This document shows, piece after piece, positions 49,305 through 60,990 of a DNA stretch of 64,000 bases. Origin of the DNA: Astrothelium macrocarpum (lineage: Eukaryota > Ascomycota > Dothideomycetes > Trypetheliales > Trypetheliaceae). The stretch lies in contig JAGEMR010000004.1 in NCBI GenBank assembly GCA_021030915.1, positions 186,001 to 250,000 of the forward strand, in the 5' to 3' direction. The notes beneath the pieces were generated by a model. That model was not told the DNA's origin. It did not search any database and worked only from the letters and a program-made list of their open reading frames with translations. The first letter of the stretch is position 1. Each line of letters starts with the position of its first letter. The position numbers were made by a program, and so were the translations under genes.

Positions 49305-49992
49305 TCATTTAGTGCCTCTATTTTTGCCCTTGCCTTTAGGAGGGCCAGTAGAGGTGATTTTGGTCGTTTGCATGAGCTCGCCAATATATCTAGTGAAAAG
49401 TATTAGCGGGCTCCTCTGATTACAAACAAAGTTAGAGTTGGGAACTCACGATTGTAAGAATTTATTTCCTCCTTCGAGCTTTTCGTGTTCGGATTTGACT
49501 GCTTCGACTTTATTCACAATAGCAATCAGACTGGCTTGGAGCGTCTTGGCTTGTCTACAGTAACCACAATGAAGTTAGTCCAGGTGAACAGACGGAGAAA
49601 CGGTGGAAAAGCCACGTAGATGAAGCAACAAGGCATTGGATGCAGAGGAATCAAGCAGCTTACTCTATGAGCGTATCGTGTGCCTCCTTTTCTAGCCTCT
49701 CTATTTCTTCCGTCGTCCGCCGGGGACTCATACAACGGGCATCATTCTCGTCGTATTCCTCCTCTTCCATCTCCACGTGCGGACTGTCTCTCGGAATGAC
49801 CATTGTCCCGGAGGATTTCCGGGTTCCAAGTTTTGGACGCTCCAGTTTGGCTGATTTTTCACCGGGTGGGTGTTTCAATGCGACGTCCTCGTTTAATGAG
49901 GATGCCGAGGATGATGTGACGGACAATGAGGGACTGGCGAGAGGTTCTGTGATGGCGGGCACGGCAGCGGAGGGTTCTGTGGCAGAAGACAT
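49305..49992 (-). CDS. SLO1: Short coiled-coil protein, SLO1/SCOC family
   Basis: About 172 residues, exons 49992-49664, 49554-49450 and 49389-49305 (introns 109 and 60 bases). The first ~95 residues are Ser/Ala/Pro/Glu-rich and probably disordered. The conserved part begins at IERLEKEAHDTLIEQAKTLQ, runs through LIAIVNKVEAVKSEHEKLEG and ends at NKFLQSYIGELM, which is the SCOC (DUF2205) coiled coil. The tail is Lys/Gly-rich (PPKGKGKNRGTK). SCOC proteins bind Arl-type small GTPases at the Golgi (yeast Slo1 with Arl3, human SCOC with Arl1). That role is known for the family and inferred here. Both splice sites are fixed by the coiled-coil frame. Confidence 0.82.
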
Positions 49993-52069
49993 GATATTAA
50001 GAAGGGGCGCTGGAGTGGCGCGGCAGCGCCAATGTATGTGGTAAGGTTGCTAAAGTGTACAGTGTTTCGTGCGACAAGAAGGTGTCGGTGCCGCCGACGT
50101 CACAGCCCGCCCGTCACAAGGGCTGGGGAACACTGCGTGTATTGCTGTTCAGGGTCCAGAATGCCAACGGTTTGTGTTAGAAAGGAAGAATGCAGGCGAG
50201 ATCTAGACGGAAGAAATGGACCTTGGAGAGGGTAATCATGCCGACCGGTGGGATGCGGTGGACGCTGGGGGAGAATAGAGTGAACAGCGGTCGTGTTTGG
50301 TTCTCGGCTGCCTCCTAGACGGGCATGGGCTGTGGACGATCTTTGCTCCCCTTTGCCAGACACCCTACGGTTTTCGTGCTGGCGCTCAGCCCCCGTACCC
50401 TATGTACCCTATGACATCCATCTCTCCGCTGTCTCAGAACGCTACCCGCCCTTCCTCGCCGTGCAATAGGTCACCTTGCACGCTCTTGCGATGGCCCTGC
50501 TGTGCCTGCCAACCCCCATGAGGCACAGCTCGGCTCATGTTGCATGACATCGCCCATCCACAACTTCCCGGACGAATGCGTGGGATGCTACTTACCACGA
50601 GGCGAAACAGACCGACGGGCACTGATGGTGGCAAGTCGCTATCGTCACTTCATCACCTCATGTTTCGTGGCTCGGCTTCTGGGCGAGTAATGCCAGCATC
50701 TCCTATCTCAAACGCAACTGACTGGCTCAACCCCCCGGCCCTTCTTGGCCCTCTGCGACCGTTGATCCTTTGCCCCCAACAACGAAGTGTCTCAGAAGTC
50801 AGTGCGTGAGATCATGTCAGAGCAAGAAAATGCGTTCAAGCACCACTGCCTAGCTGCCTAGCTAATGAGGAAAAATTTTTTCCCTTAAGCAATCGCGCCC
50901 GTCTTTCCTTTGCATTTGCCCACGAGACCCTTATTTCAGCTCAGCCGTCAGCATCATCACTGACTTCAGCTGGAAAATTTCGTTCGGACGAGCTGAATTG
51001 CGTCTTCTCCAGAATACCATTTTGGATTTCCCTTTGCTGCATTCCGACCCGCTTTGACGGCGCGTGACGGGCCGTGCTGGTACATTTACTTAGTGTCGGT
51101 TTGAGCAGCCAAGTTTTGCAGTGCTGAAGTGGAGCGGCCAAAAGCAGATCCTGGAGTTACTCTCAGGCATTGGTTGTTAAGCAGTGAATCCCTTGGTCAG
51201 GATCGTCATAGACCATTGGCAAAGTGTAACGCAAAACCTTTCCGAGGGGCGACATGATGTCAGACCCTTTCGTGTTGACTTGACTCAAACAGACGGGAGG
51301 CTGGCACCAACCAGTTCTGCGGCAACATCGCCAAGTGGCCTGTCACAGTTCCTGACTCTGGCTTCAACCTCAGCTTAAAATCGGGAGAGGAGGAGCATTG
51401 TACGCGCCGTTGCATTAGTGATTGATGTGCATGTTGCTTCATGCGGAAATGATAAACTTTGTGACAGGTTCCATCTCATTAAGCCTTTTCCGCGGTAGAT
51501 CTTTCTCGTCCACTAGAGCAAACGCGCGTCTCCCGGATAGTCAATACCCTAACATTGCAATAAACTTTACTGAGATGTGTTACGAAAATGCAATGCTCCT
51601 TTCGCTGGATCATCTGCTGCGATGCAAAACTAAACAGGGTATGAGATCTGGAGGATTGCGTAAACTTTGGTCCCCGTTTCAGCCAAGTAGTGCTGATCAC
51701 CTGGTGGCTTTTCGCCTCCATGATATTGCTTCTTTGGAATTTTCTCGAAGGCGTTTGTTGATATTTCGAGAGCCTCTTAAATCTGTCCGGATCTGGACAG
51801 GGAGGCGAGTCTATCTCTCTGCTTTGTTCATATGTGACTCAATTGTCGACCTCGAGTACATCTCGATCTTACTTCATCACAAAACCGTAAGCAAAAGTGC
51901 ATTTGCCTCCAGTGACAAGCCTTTCGGAAAGTTGAATAGATAAGAGCAATTGAATATAGTCGCTGAGACTAGAATACACGTTTGCGCTCCCAAGTCGAAC
52001 CAGGAGCTCGCTCTATCGATTTTGTACATATAAAAACTCCATCATCTGTCTCTCGCCAAAGTCTCAATC
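49993..52069. other. Intergenic region, SLO1 promoter side and beta-MPP 3' side
   Basis: 2.1 kb without a recognisable gene. A 173-codon plus-strand frame at 51422-51943 has irregular composition and no domain, so I treat it as chance. The part next to SLO1 should hold its promoter. Confidence 0.5.
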
Positions 52070-53742
52070 CTACGAAAGATTTCGACTCATATCTGCCCTT
52101 ATCCTAGCATAGTCCAATAACCCTTCAATTCTGCCTACTGCGCTGATCGCGATATCTTGATCCCAGAGCTTCTTCCGACAAAAATCCATGACATCTTCCT
52201 CCGTAATTCGATCCACCACCCTCTCCACGTCTTCCGGGCTCATCCGACGACCTGTAGTAATGATTTGTCGCCCAATATCCTCTGCTACAGCAGTGGTGCC
52301 GTCGAGTGAGAGTAGGATAGAGGCCTTAAGTTGGGCTTTAGCGCGCTCGACTTCAGCGGCCGACACGGATTGAGACAGGCGCGACCATTCGCGGAGAGTA
52401 AAATGTACAAGGTCATCAATACGGGTTACATTGTCAGTCACGAGGTAGATACCCCAAAGACTGCGGGCAAGGTTAGCTTGATGCTACTATTCAGACATGG
52501 ATTATGAAACTGCGCAAAGTCTTACCCAGTGTCGCTATAGCTGGTAGAGAAGCTCATGAAGCTGTTCGCCAAGCCATACTTGTGGATGAACGAGCTGAGC
52601 TTGCTGCCGAGGTATGCCGAGTTACCCATTGCGCGATCCCAATTACCCACAATTGCCTGTGTTACCAAAGCAGTAAAGTAATCATCATCGTTCCAGCTAA
52701 CACCCTCAACAGCGATGGCGATATTGGCAGTGGACATGGTGTCATCCCGCATTCGGACTTCAGAGCCAACAAAATCAGGTGTCTGCTTTTGAGTGGCAGC
52801 AACACGCGCAGCTTCTGCGCTTGGTGGTGCCGTTGGAAGACGCTCAAAATATTTCTCAGCGAGCTCGACGAGCTGCTGGTGGGGAACACCACCAGCGCCG
52901 ACAAGAACCATACGATCGGCAGTGTAGTTGGTCTTGATGTAATTGGTAAGATCGTCACGAGTGATGCTTTGGATGTTCTGCTTTGGTCCCAGAATGGTGC
53001 GGCCCAGAGGCTGGCCTTGGAAAGCGGTAGCATGGAGGTGGTCAAAAACAACCTCTTCTAATTGCTTGTCTACTTCTTCTTGTTCCCGGAGAATTACATC
53101 TCGTTCCCGCTCTATTGCCGAGGTTTCGAGTTTGGAGTGTTGAAGGATGTCGGATAGGATATCAACGGTTGCTGGGACATCGCTGTTGAAGGCTTTGGCA
53201 TAATACACAGTGTTCTCTCGCTGTTATCAGTATGGCCCATTAGCATGGATATCCAAAATGTTGCCCTGGAGCTTGTGTATTAAAACGTACCGATGTATAT
53301 GCATTGAGGTGACCTCCCATATTCTCAATCTCCAGCTCGAGCTGACTCTGGCTTCGCTTTTGGGTACCCTGAATCAATATTAGCATTGCTCAAATTTTGT
53401 GTTTGGATCTGTAAAATACTTTGAAGGCAAGGTGCTCTAAAAAGTGAGCCGTCCCATTCGTCTTATCTGTTTCGGCCCGGCTTCCAGCATCGATCCAAAC
53501 ACCAACAGTAGAAGTCTGCGCCCACGGAGAGTGTTCCGTTGCGATCTATCACTGTCAGTAGAGTCAACCCATTACCACTTTGGGCAACTCACAGTGAAGC
53601 CATTACTCAGGGTTGTGCTTTCTGTTTTTGCTCCGTGACTGACGGGGGTTGCAAGCCCCCTCGATCTCGTTTTTATCGCATTGATAGCAGTTCGGTTGCG
53701 CAGGCTCTGCTGCAGGTTAAGCGCGAGCCTCCGCGAAGCCAT
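52070..53742 (-). CDS. MAS1: Mitochondrial processing peptidase, beta subunit
   Basis: Zinc metalloprotease subunit that removes presequences from imported matrix proteins; in fungi it may also serve as a core protein of complex III. Exons 53742-53593, 53545-53420, 53368-53291, 53220-52526 and 52460-52070 give 479 residues, the usual length. A presequence (MASRRLALNLQQSLRNRTAI) leads into TLSNGFTIATEHS. The inverted zinc motif HxxEH is intact as HFLEH at residues 84-88, and the distal metal ligand lies in VILREQEEVDKQ. The Gly-rich loop that marks the alpha subunit is absent, supporting beta. The second M16 half ends with ITEEDVMDFCRKKLWD and AVGRIEGLLDYARIR. Introns are 47-70 bases. It faces SDH4 across a 236-base shared promoter. 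Confidence 0.95.
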
Positions 53743-53978
53743 CGGGAAGGTAATTGAACGAGTGGATATTGCAAGAGTCGAGCTTCAAGCTTCCTAGGAA
53801 GTATCGGATGTTGTTCGTCTGGATTTCTTAGCTTGGGCCACCCCATGGACCAATGAAATATTGCTGACATAAACTCCGAGGAATCCCGCCTCCATCTGCT
53901 TCACCATCCCGCAATTCATGAGGCTGCTCGGTATTGGACTTCTCATTCCGTCTTGCTTTCTTGCAAGATTTTGACGAC
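53743..53978. promoter_or_regulatory. Bidirectional promoter with CCAAT box, beta-MPP / SDH4
   Basis: Only 236 bases separate the start codons of two mitochondrial genes. CCAAT lies at 53850-53854 near the middle, in GGACCAATGAAA. The Hap2/3/5 complex, which reads CCAAT, controls respiratory genes in fungi, so shared control is plausible. Confidence 0.5.
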
Positions 53979-54797
53979 ATGGCGAGCATCATGCGGCCGT
54001 CAATTCTCCGGCAATGCCAATCAGTTCCCTCCAAGCGACTCTTTTCTACCAATGCATCAATCATCTCAAGAGCAGCCCTCAATTCGTCCAGATCCTCCAC
54101 TTCGTCCATTTTAAGCAAGCGTACAATCCAGTCTGCCTTTTCAAAGGAACCTTTACCAGGCTCTACGAGAGTAGCTGCATTCCATGCTAGCAGTCGACGG
54201 GAACTTCTCCCTCCATTACCACGTCAGTAAAGTCGACGTTCATGGAGAAGTTCTTTGCTAATCATGAGATACAGAGAAAATTCAAGGCACAGGTACTTAG
54301 AAACCTTTCGGAATTAGTTTGACAAGATTAACACCGCGCAGCAAACGATCCAGCTCCTGTTCCTGACCCGTCTCCTTCACATGGAAGCTACCATTGGTCG
54401 TTTGAACGGTTCGAAACAACCTGATTGTGGAGCATTGCTGGACTAAGACCTTCATAGATTAATTTCGGTCGGTTTGATACCCCTCACAATCGCACCGTTT
54501 GCTGGCGGTTCTCTTCACCCGATCATGGATGGTTTGTTCTGTGCAACATTGGTTATTCATTCTCATATCGGATTCGAGTACGTTTCTGTATATCTTCCAT
54601 CATCAAGCAACCGCTAAGCTTATGTCAACAGATCTATCATCATCGACTATCTCCCAAGTAAGCGAGTACCGAAATCGCGAGCTTTATTCATGTGGGGTCT
54701 TAGATTAGGTACTATTGTGGTGTTAATTGGGCTTTATGAGTTTGAAACCAACGATGTTGGCTTAACCGAGGCAATCAAGAGGATATGGCATGCATAA
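53979..54797 (+). CDS. SDH4: Succinate dehydrogenase membrane anchor subunit, CybS/SdhD
   Basis: Inner-membrane anchor of complex II that helps bind haem b and ubiquinone; about 204 residues. Exons are 53979-54222, 54275-54292, 54342-54408, 54458-54577 and 54632-54797, and their lengths sum to an intact frame. The first exon encodes a long presequence ending in FHASSRRELLPPLP. Exon 2 is a microexon of 18 bases (QKIQGTA region). It is needed to join LPPLP to ANDPAPVPDPSPSHGSYHW, as in fungal homologues. The membrane part has LIPLTIAPFAGGSLHPIMDG, then HSHIGFE with the haem-ligand His, a DY pair in IIIDYLP, and the ending LYEFETNDVGLTEAIKRIW. The first intron uses a GTCAGT donor, the third GTTCGA. 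No single reading frame shows the gene, so it is easily missed. Confidence 0.9.
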
Positions 54798-55649
54798 TAA
54801 AGGTTGATACAAGTCTTATACCTAGTTCGAAGTACAAAATCTTGATTTCACACCACGGCAGGCTCTTGTGCATTTTCCTGCATATTTACAAGGGCAACTC
54901 CTGATCTACATCGTTCTAAATACGCGGCCAGCTAAAACAATGCTTGAGACACCTAGATGACGAGTACACACGCGGCTAATTGCATGAGTTCTATAGTTTC
55001 TTCCTGTCTGGATAAGACCTGCGTTAGCTCTTTACACCATTCCTTTGGTTCACGGGTGCGAGCATACCTTAGCTCATGACAATCTATTTCGTCATTATCT
55101 AGCTTTTCACTTTTCGCTGTTCAACGTTTTATCTTCCTTTAGCTACTCTCTTCTTTTCGTTTTCGAATCACTCCGGAATGCATACAATCATTTGAAAGAA
55201 AAATTGCTTTCTTACTGTTGACTGACGTGCCCAGTCCAAATTGAAACACTCTTTCAGTATCCTTCCTCCTTGGATTGTAATAGCAAACGCTTTTCGTTGG
55301 TGACGGAATGGCACTCCAGTTTGCCAAAGCCCGCATCGTTTATCTAAATGTTTCGCTTTTCCACAATAGCAATCTGGTTGTATCTTTTCGTTCCCGAACG
55401 TGTGTTTCCTCCTGCAAGAGATATACGATTTTCTGTGATCTTTCAAACAGGGTCTGTACCGTTTTCACAAGACGTGTGTCTCACAGACTTTTCCCATGCA
55501 GTATGGTAATCACGACTTTTTAAATGGCCTGATCATATTGTCCGCAAGAATCTTGTCTTTACCCTTCCCCAAGACCATTTGATTTGGGCGTCCCATTTGA
55601 AGCTCTCCCACATACTTGTTTCCCCTTGAGATAAGACGAATCTGCAATC
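54798..55649. other. Intergenic region, SDH4 / P450-like
   Basis: 850 bases between two plus-strand genes. They are pyrimidine-rich toward the P450-like start and A+T-rich near the SDH4 end. I see no additional gene. Confidence 0.5.
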
Positions 55650-56994
55650 ATGATCATTTCGACTACCATCCTCGCTCTCTTTTTGGCTTCCTATATCCTC
55701 TTCAGACACATTCCAACAAGGAAGAAAATATCCTCAAAGGCCACGGTTACACCAGATGCTGCTGATTGTGAGCGAATTCTGGCTATTGACAACATGACAA
55801 AGGAGGTTTCTGGTTTTCTCAACATAAGTACGTGTTTGTAAGGGGAGGAATATTAACCTTAAGCGCATCAAAATTAACCAAGATACAGATTTCGTCCTAA
55901 GAAACATTTTACAGCCTCTGCAAGCAAGAGCGTTACCCAATGATCGCCTGAAAATTGCCTTTGGTATCGACAATGCGTTTACGACAGCAGATCATGGACG
56001 TTATAAACAATTCGTAAATCTGGCGTCCAGGCTTTTGAAAGACTTCGGTGCTAAATGGCGTACTGCTGCGGGACACGCGCGTTCTCTAACCAAGGCAGAG
56101 CTTGGGAGTGCCGAGAAGAGCGTAATGTTGGTTCCACTCATCCAGACGCTCACCTTGCGTCTCAGCCTGCAATCTGTCCATGGCATCGACATTACCATGG
56201 TCGACAACACAAAGATGGCTTTTGTTGCAGAGGACATTAACCGGATCTGGATTTCCTCAAAGAAAGCCGATTCACAGAGGTGGAAAGACCAAACCAAGAT
56301 GCATGAAGCTTTGGATGATATACTTCCAGGGATGGATTGCAGAGTTCCGGAGCAAAATCCGCTGAATCTCATCTTGCTTTCCTACGAGACGCTTTGGCGT
56401 GTCGTTCTGAGATGCTTTATAGAAGTGGTCTTCAGAAGAAAAGCCGACAATGAACAAAGCGACGAAGACATGGGCAATGTCAATGCAATTTGGCGTGACA
56501 AGCTCAATAAATATCTAGTGAGCCCTTCGACCACGAACTTGAAAGATACAGGGGATGGCGGAGTTGCTGTGATACATATCATCAAAGAAGCACTTCGTCT
56601 CTATCCACCCACTCGCCGTGTCTATCGTGAATTCCATTTTCAAGGTCACATCAACTCTGAGCTGGTTGCTGCAGACGTCGAAGCATGCCAAAGAAACCAT
56701 GTCAATGAGCTCGAAGAATCCGAAACCGCTGGATCTCTTTTCAACCCTACCCTTTGGATCAAGCATGGAGACAGAATGGACGCAGGATTCATGCCTTTTG
56801 GTCGACGTCCCTTTCTATGCCCAGCTCAAGCGACATTTGCGTATCACGCAATTGCAATCCTCGTCGCAGCGCTTTCTGTAGAGGTCGGAAATAAGTGGAA
56901 GCTGGAACCAGACCCTCTGGAAGGCCATAGCTGGAACGGTCCTTTGGAGACCGACCGAGAATCATATGCTGATCTCAAATTGGTAAAGTTGTGA
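55650..56994 (+). CDS. Divergent cytochrome P450-like protein
   Basis: About 427 residues, exons 55650-55827 and 55889-56994. An N-terminal membrane anchor (TTILALFLASYILF) is followed by a short linker. The K-helix ExxR motif is intact in KEALRLYPPTRRVYREF. The haem-binding loop is changed: PFGRRPFLCPAQ keeps the Cys ligand and the first Gly, but replaces the second Gly and the Arg of FGxGxRxCxG. The I-helix AGxxT motif is not evident, and the protein is shorter than the usual ~500 residues. I recall related fungal proteins with PFG-K/T-PF-x-CPA loops, so it may be a real subfamily rather than a wreck. Its substrate is unknown and there is no tie to the PKS cluster 35 kb away. Confidence 0.8.
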
Positions 56995-57370
56995 GTAAAG
57001 TTAGAGAGCGCATGGAAGCATTGTTATTTTAGTTGCAGTCAGGTTTTATCGTACTCGGAAGAGATAGATGAATGGCTCATAGGATAAGGCGAATGTAGTA
57101 ATGAAAAGGATACTATTGCTCCGAAAGAATATCTTTGTAATTCAACTTGCATCTTGATTGATGATTCTCAAGATGGCGGTATCTTTTATTTATTTAATGT
57201 CTGATTGGTCATGGTGCGGCCGCCCGGAGCTTGGCTATTTAGGGAAAGAACAAAGCTGGCATCATAAGACGCCGCATCACCTTGACTTCGTTAACTCTTC
57301 ATTGACGAACTGAGGATCATCTTACGATGTTTGCTCAAGGAGTTGCTCGCGCGGCGACTTCAAAATTGTC
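56995..57370. other. Intergenic region upstream of HRD3
   Basis: 376 bases holding the P450-like terminator and the HRD3 promoter. Nothing else is recognised. Confidence 0.5.
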
Positions 57371-60256
57371 ATGAAGCAACGAATACCGCGGCTTCTGCCG
57401 CTATTTCTCTGTTAGCGGATCCATCTTCATTCCAACACAGTAAATTCTAATGCTTCCATTTAGTGACACTCTGTCTCCTTTTCGCGCTTTCATATGCGGA
57501 GCTTTCCAAAGATGAGCTCAAAGGTGACGCTCCTGTATCTCAGGAACAGGTCACTTCACAACGCGACCATGGATACAAAGCGCAAGAAGCGTTCTACGAC
57601 CAACATCTAAATGGTCAGATGATGTTATTAGAAACTCCGTTTCGACAAGGTACTAATTCGTATTACATAGGCAACGATGAGGTCTTTGAAGCTACCAATA
57701 TCCTACGCAAAATTCGAAAGACCCACCCTCGCCCTTCACGTTTCACGAAGCCGTCCGGAGTTCTGGGAACTACAGCGTATTATGCCAAGGAGCTATTCTT
57801 CCTTCTATTCATGAATAAACCACCCCAACCGGATCTTCTCAGCACGCAGGAACACCAACCAAAATTAAGCCAGCCTCTCTCAAGAGCTGTCAAATTACTC
57901 GAGGATGCTGCGCGTGAACGCAACCCTGACGCAATCTACATGTTGGCAGAGATGAATTTCTACGGCAATTACACGCATCCACGGAATTACAAGGAGGCTT
58001 TTCGGAGATACCATGATCTAGCCGATCTCAATGGGAATAGCACTGCACAATACATGCTAGGAATGATGTACTCGACTGGAATTGCAGGCGCAGTGGAAAC
58101 CAATCAAGCAAAAGCCATGTTGTATCATACGTTCGCAGCAAAAGGCGGAGAAACAAGATCACAGATGACTTTAGGTTATCGTCATAACAATGGTATTGCT
58201 ACGACAAAGAGTTGTGATGAGGCTGTCAAATACTACAAAAAGGCCGCCGACCGAGCTATCGCATTCTCCCGGTCAGGGCCTCCTGGTGGACATTCCATGG
58301 TCAAGGAAGCTTATCGATTAGCCGACGACGAAGGCGGTGTGTATGGCGAGGGTGCCAGTGTCAGTAGCTCTGGGCCAAATGCCAAGCAGGGTGGACCCAA
58401 TTCTGACGCCCACGCTGCTTTCGAAGATGTGCTTGAGTATTTGGATTTAATGTCCCGGAAAGGCGATCTCAAAGCAACCTTCAGCCTGGGCCGTCTCCAT
58501 TACGAGGGATCGCGGACTCTTAAGCGCGATTTCTTCTCAGCAAAGGGCTACTTCATGGATGTCGCACGTAAATATTGGTCTCGTGATGGTAAAATCAAGA
58601 ATGACGTTGGACCAGGAGTTGACAGGCTTGCTTCGAAAGCTGCTGGGTATATTGGAAGAATGTTCCTGCGTGGCGAGGGAATGGAACAAAGTTTTTCCAA
58701 GGCCAAGATTTGGTTCAACAGAGGCATTGCTAATGGCGATCCTTTATGTCAATACTCACTGGGCTTGATGTATCTACATGGCCTGGGTGTTCCTAGAGAT
58801 CCTGTCAAGGCTGCAGATTATTTTGCTCCTGCAGCCGATGGTGATTTGGCTTCCGCCCAAGTCCAAATGGGCGTGTTGTTTCTAGATCAAGGAGATATTC
58901 CAACCGCGATGAAGTATTTTGACCACGCCGCACGAAACAATCACATCGAAGCATATTACTATCTCGCTGAGCTCACTAATCAGGGCCTTGGCAGAGACCG
59001 GTCATGTAATGTTGCGGCTGTCTACTATAAGATTGTAGCCGAAAAAGCCGAGACGTTACTTTCGTCCTTTCAAGATGCCAATGATGCCTACGAAGCTGGT
59101 GATTTGGAAACTGCTCTTGTGGAGTATCTGATGGCAGCAGAGCAAGGATTCGAGAGTGGCCAAGCTAACGTGGCATACATGCTCGACCAGGCGCAGCCAA
59201 AGTGGTCTCTCCGTTCCTTGAATCTTTTCAACCGCAAAAAGGCACCCATCTCCGATGCAGCCCTCGCATTGAGATATTGGACTCGCTCGGCTAAACAGAA
59301 TAACATTGACTCAATGGTCAAAATGGGCGACTACTATCTCGAAGGTCTTGGAACCACAGCTGACAGCGAGAAGGCCGCGGCCTGCTATCAAGCTGCTGCC
59401 GAAACAATGCAGAGTGCGCAGGCTATGTGGAACATGGGATGGATGCATGAAAATGGCGTTGGGCTTGAACAAGACTTCCATCTTGCCAAGCGTATGTATG
59501 ACCAGGCATTGGAAACGAATCCGGTAGAAGCGTATCTACCAGTCACATTGGCGCTTTTCAAATTAAGAATCAGAAGCGCATGGAATACTGCCACTCATGG
59601 TAAAGTGAATTCTATCCGCGACGAACCAGGTATTACCCTCCATTCCCTCCTCCACTTAATCACATATGGCCTGGACAGAGTGTTCCTCTCTGCCATCCAG
59701 ACAGACATCATGCTCTACACTGGCTGTTTCTTCTATGGTGTCCTACTCGGCATTGAATTCATGAGATTTGAATAAATCACTTACACTCTATCTTTCTCTT
59801 CTTCTAGCCCCGCGAAAACCCTTCTCCCTCTCGGAATTCGTCCAGCACTTCCTCGAAGCCGACGCCGCTGCCTACTACGAAACGCTCAACGGCGCCGGTG
59901 GCGACCCCAACGACCCGCTCGACGGCAACGAGTGGGAAACGACGGTCGGTCCCGATGGTCTGCCCGGCGATGAAATCTACGATGAGATCGACGAGGGTAT
60001 CCTGGAGAGTCTGATCATTCTCGGCCTTGCGGGTCTCCTGGCTTGGCTGGTGTGGTATCGACAACAGCGTTTGGAGCGGAGGCGTAGAGAGGCAAATGAG
60101 AGAGCGCAAGCCGGGGGGGTCATTGCGGATCAGACTGGTGTGGTGGGAGAAGAGAGGCCTCCAGCTGTACCAGGCCAACAAGCCGATGGAGGATTTTTCC
60201 CGCCGCCGGGTGATCCGAATTTTAACAATTGGGTTGCTGGCGGTGTTGGGCATTAA
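57371..60256 (+). CDS. HRD3: ERAD ubiquitin-ligase partner HRD3 (SEL1L homologue)
   Basis: ER membrane protein that delivers misfolded proteins to the Hrd1 ubiquitin ligase; about 884 residues. Exons are 57371-57410, 57464-59629 and 59808-60256. Exon 1 joined to exon 2 gives a clear signal peptide (MKQRIPRLLPLFLLTLCLLF). The lumenal domain has many Sel1-like repeats, for example PDAIYMLAEMNFYG, STAQYMLGMMYSTGI, CQYSLGLMYLHGLGV and SAQAMWNMGWMHENGV. The C-terminus has an acidic linker, one membrane helix (LESLIILGLAGLLAWLVWYR) and a Pro/Gly-rich cytosolic tail. The last intron is 178 bases, long for this window. Reading through it gives another C-terminus that stops at 59775. Potential N-glycosylation sites such as NYTH and NSTA agree with a lumenal position. 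Confidence 0.92.
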
Positions 60257-60990
60257 AGGTAAATATCTGGTGGCTTGGGTCCCGTTTCCTTGTGGAGTCG
60301 ATTTTGAGTGCATTGCTTGGCGTCCAATCCAGACACATTGTAGACTATTCTTGAATTGTTCCAATATCAATAGCATGAACTCCCTCTTTCCTTACTCACT
60401 GACTGGTCAAAGTAATATAAGGGAGTTTTTGGAAGCGATTTTGAAGATGTAAGCAACAAGTAAACTGATGTGGGCTGGCAATAGATACTGATGAAAAGTC
60501 GATGGCCACATGTGACAAAAGAGAATTCTGGGGATTCCGTCGAGGTTATATTCAAGGTTTTTGTAAAGAGCCAGCGGTTCTCTCGGCTTCTAGCGAAATG
60601 CTGAACAAAATATTAAATCTTCTTTCGAAACACTCGATTAGACGTAGATCGAAGGGCATAGCGTGGGATGGATCAAGCCTTATCCAATTCTCCACAGGAC
60701 GTTCAACATGATTGAGAAAAGCTACACATGAATCACGGAGGAAGCCAAGTAATACGAACGATACGTTTGATGGTATTACATCCTAATAAGTTTCTCAAAA
60801 TTATTGATGCTTGAATTGTATTGGGGGCCTCCTGGACCTATCAAGGGCATGGCAGGGAACCTAAGCTAATGCATAATATCGTTTTTCCCCACGAAGAACC
60901 TGAGCACCTTCCTCCAGAATCCCCCCAATACGCCAAGCCAACCCCCCCCCTACGCAATCCCCCACCCCTCCCACCAATGAAACTCCATCA
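60257..60990. other. Convergent intergenic region
   Basis: 734 bases between the 3' ends of HRD3 and the membrane-protein gene, A+T-rich with a C-rich stretch near 60930-60980. No coding signal is seen. Confidence 0.5.

Noticed and set aside
51422..51943. 173-codon frame upstream of beta-MPP
   Set aside because: No domain, irregular composition and no splice partners; probably chance in a 2 kb intergenic region.
54223..54457. SDH4 as a pseudogene because of stops between its conserved segments
   Set aside because: Canonical introns and one microexon remove every stop and restore the whole protein in frame.
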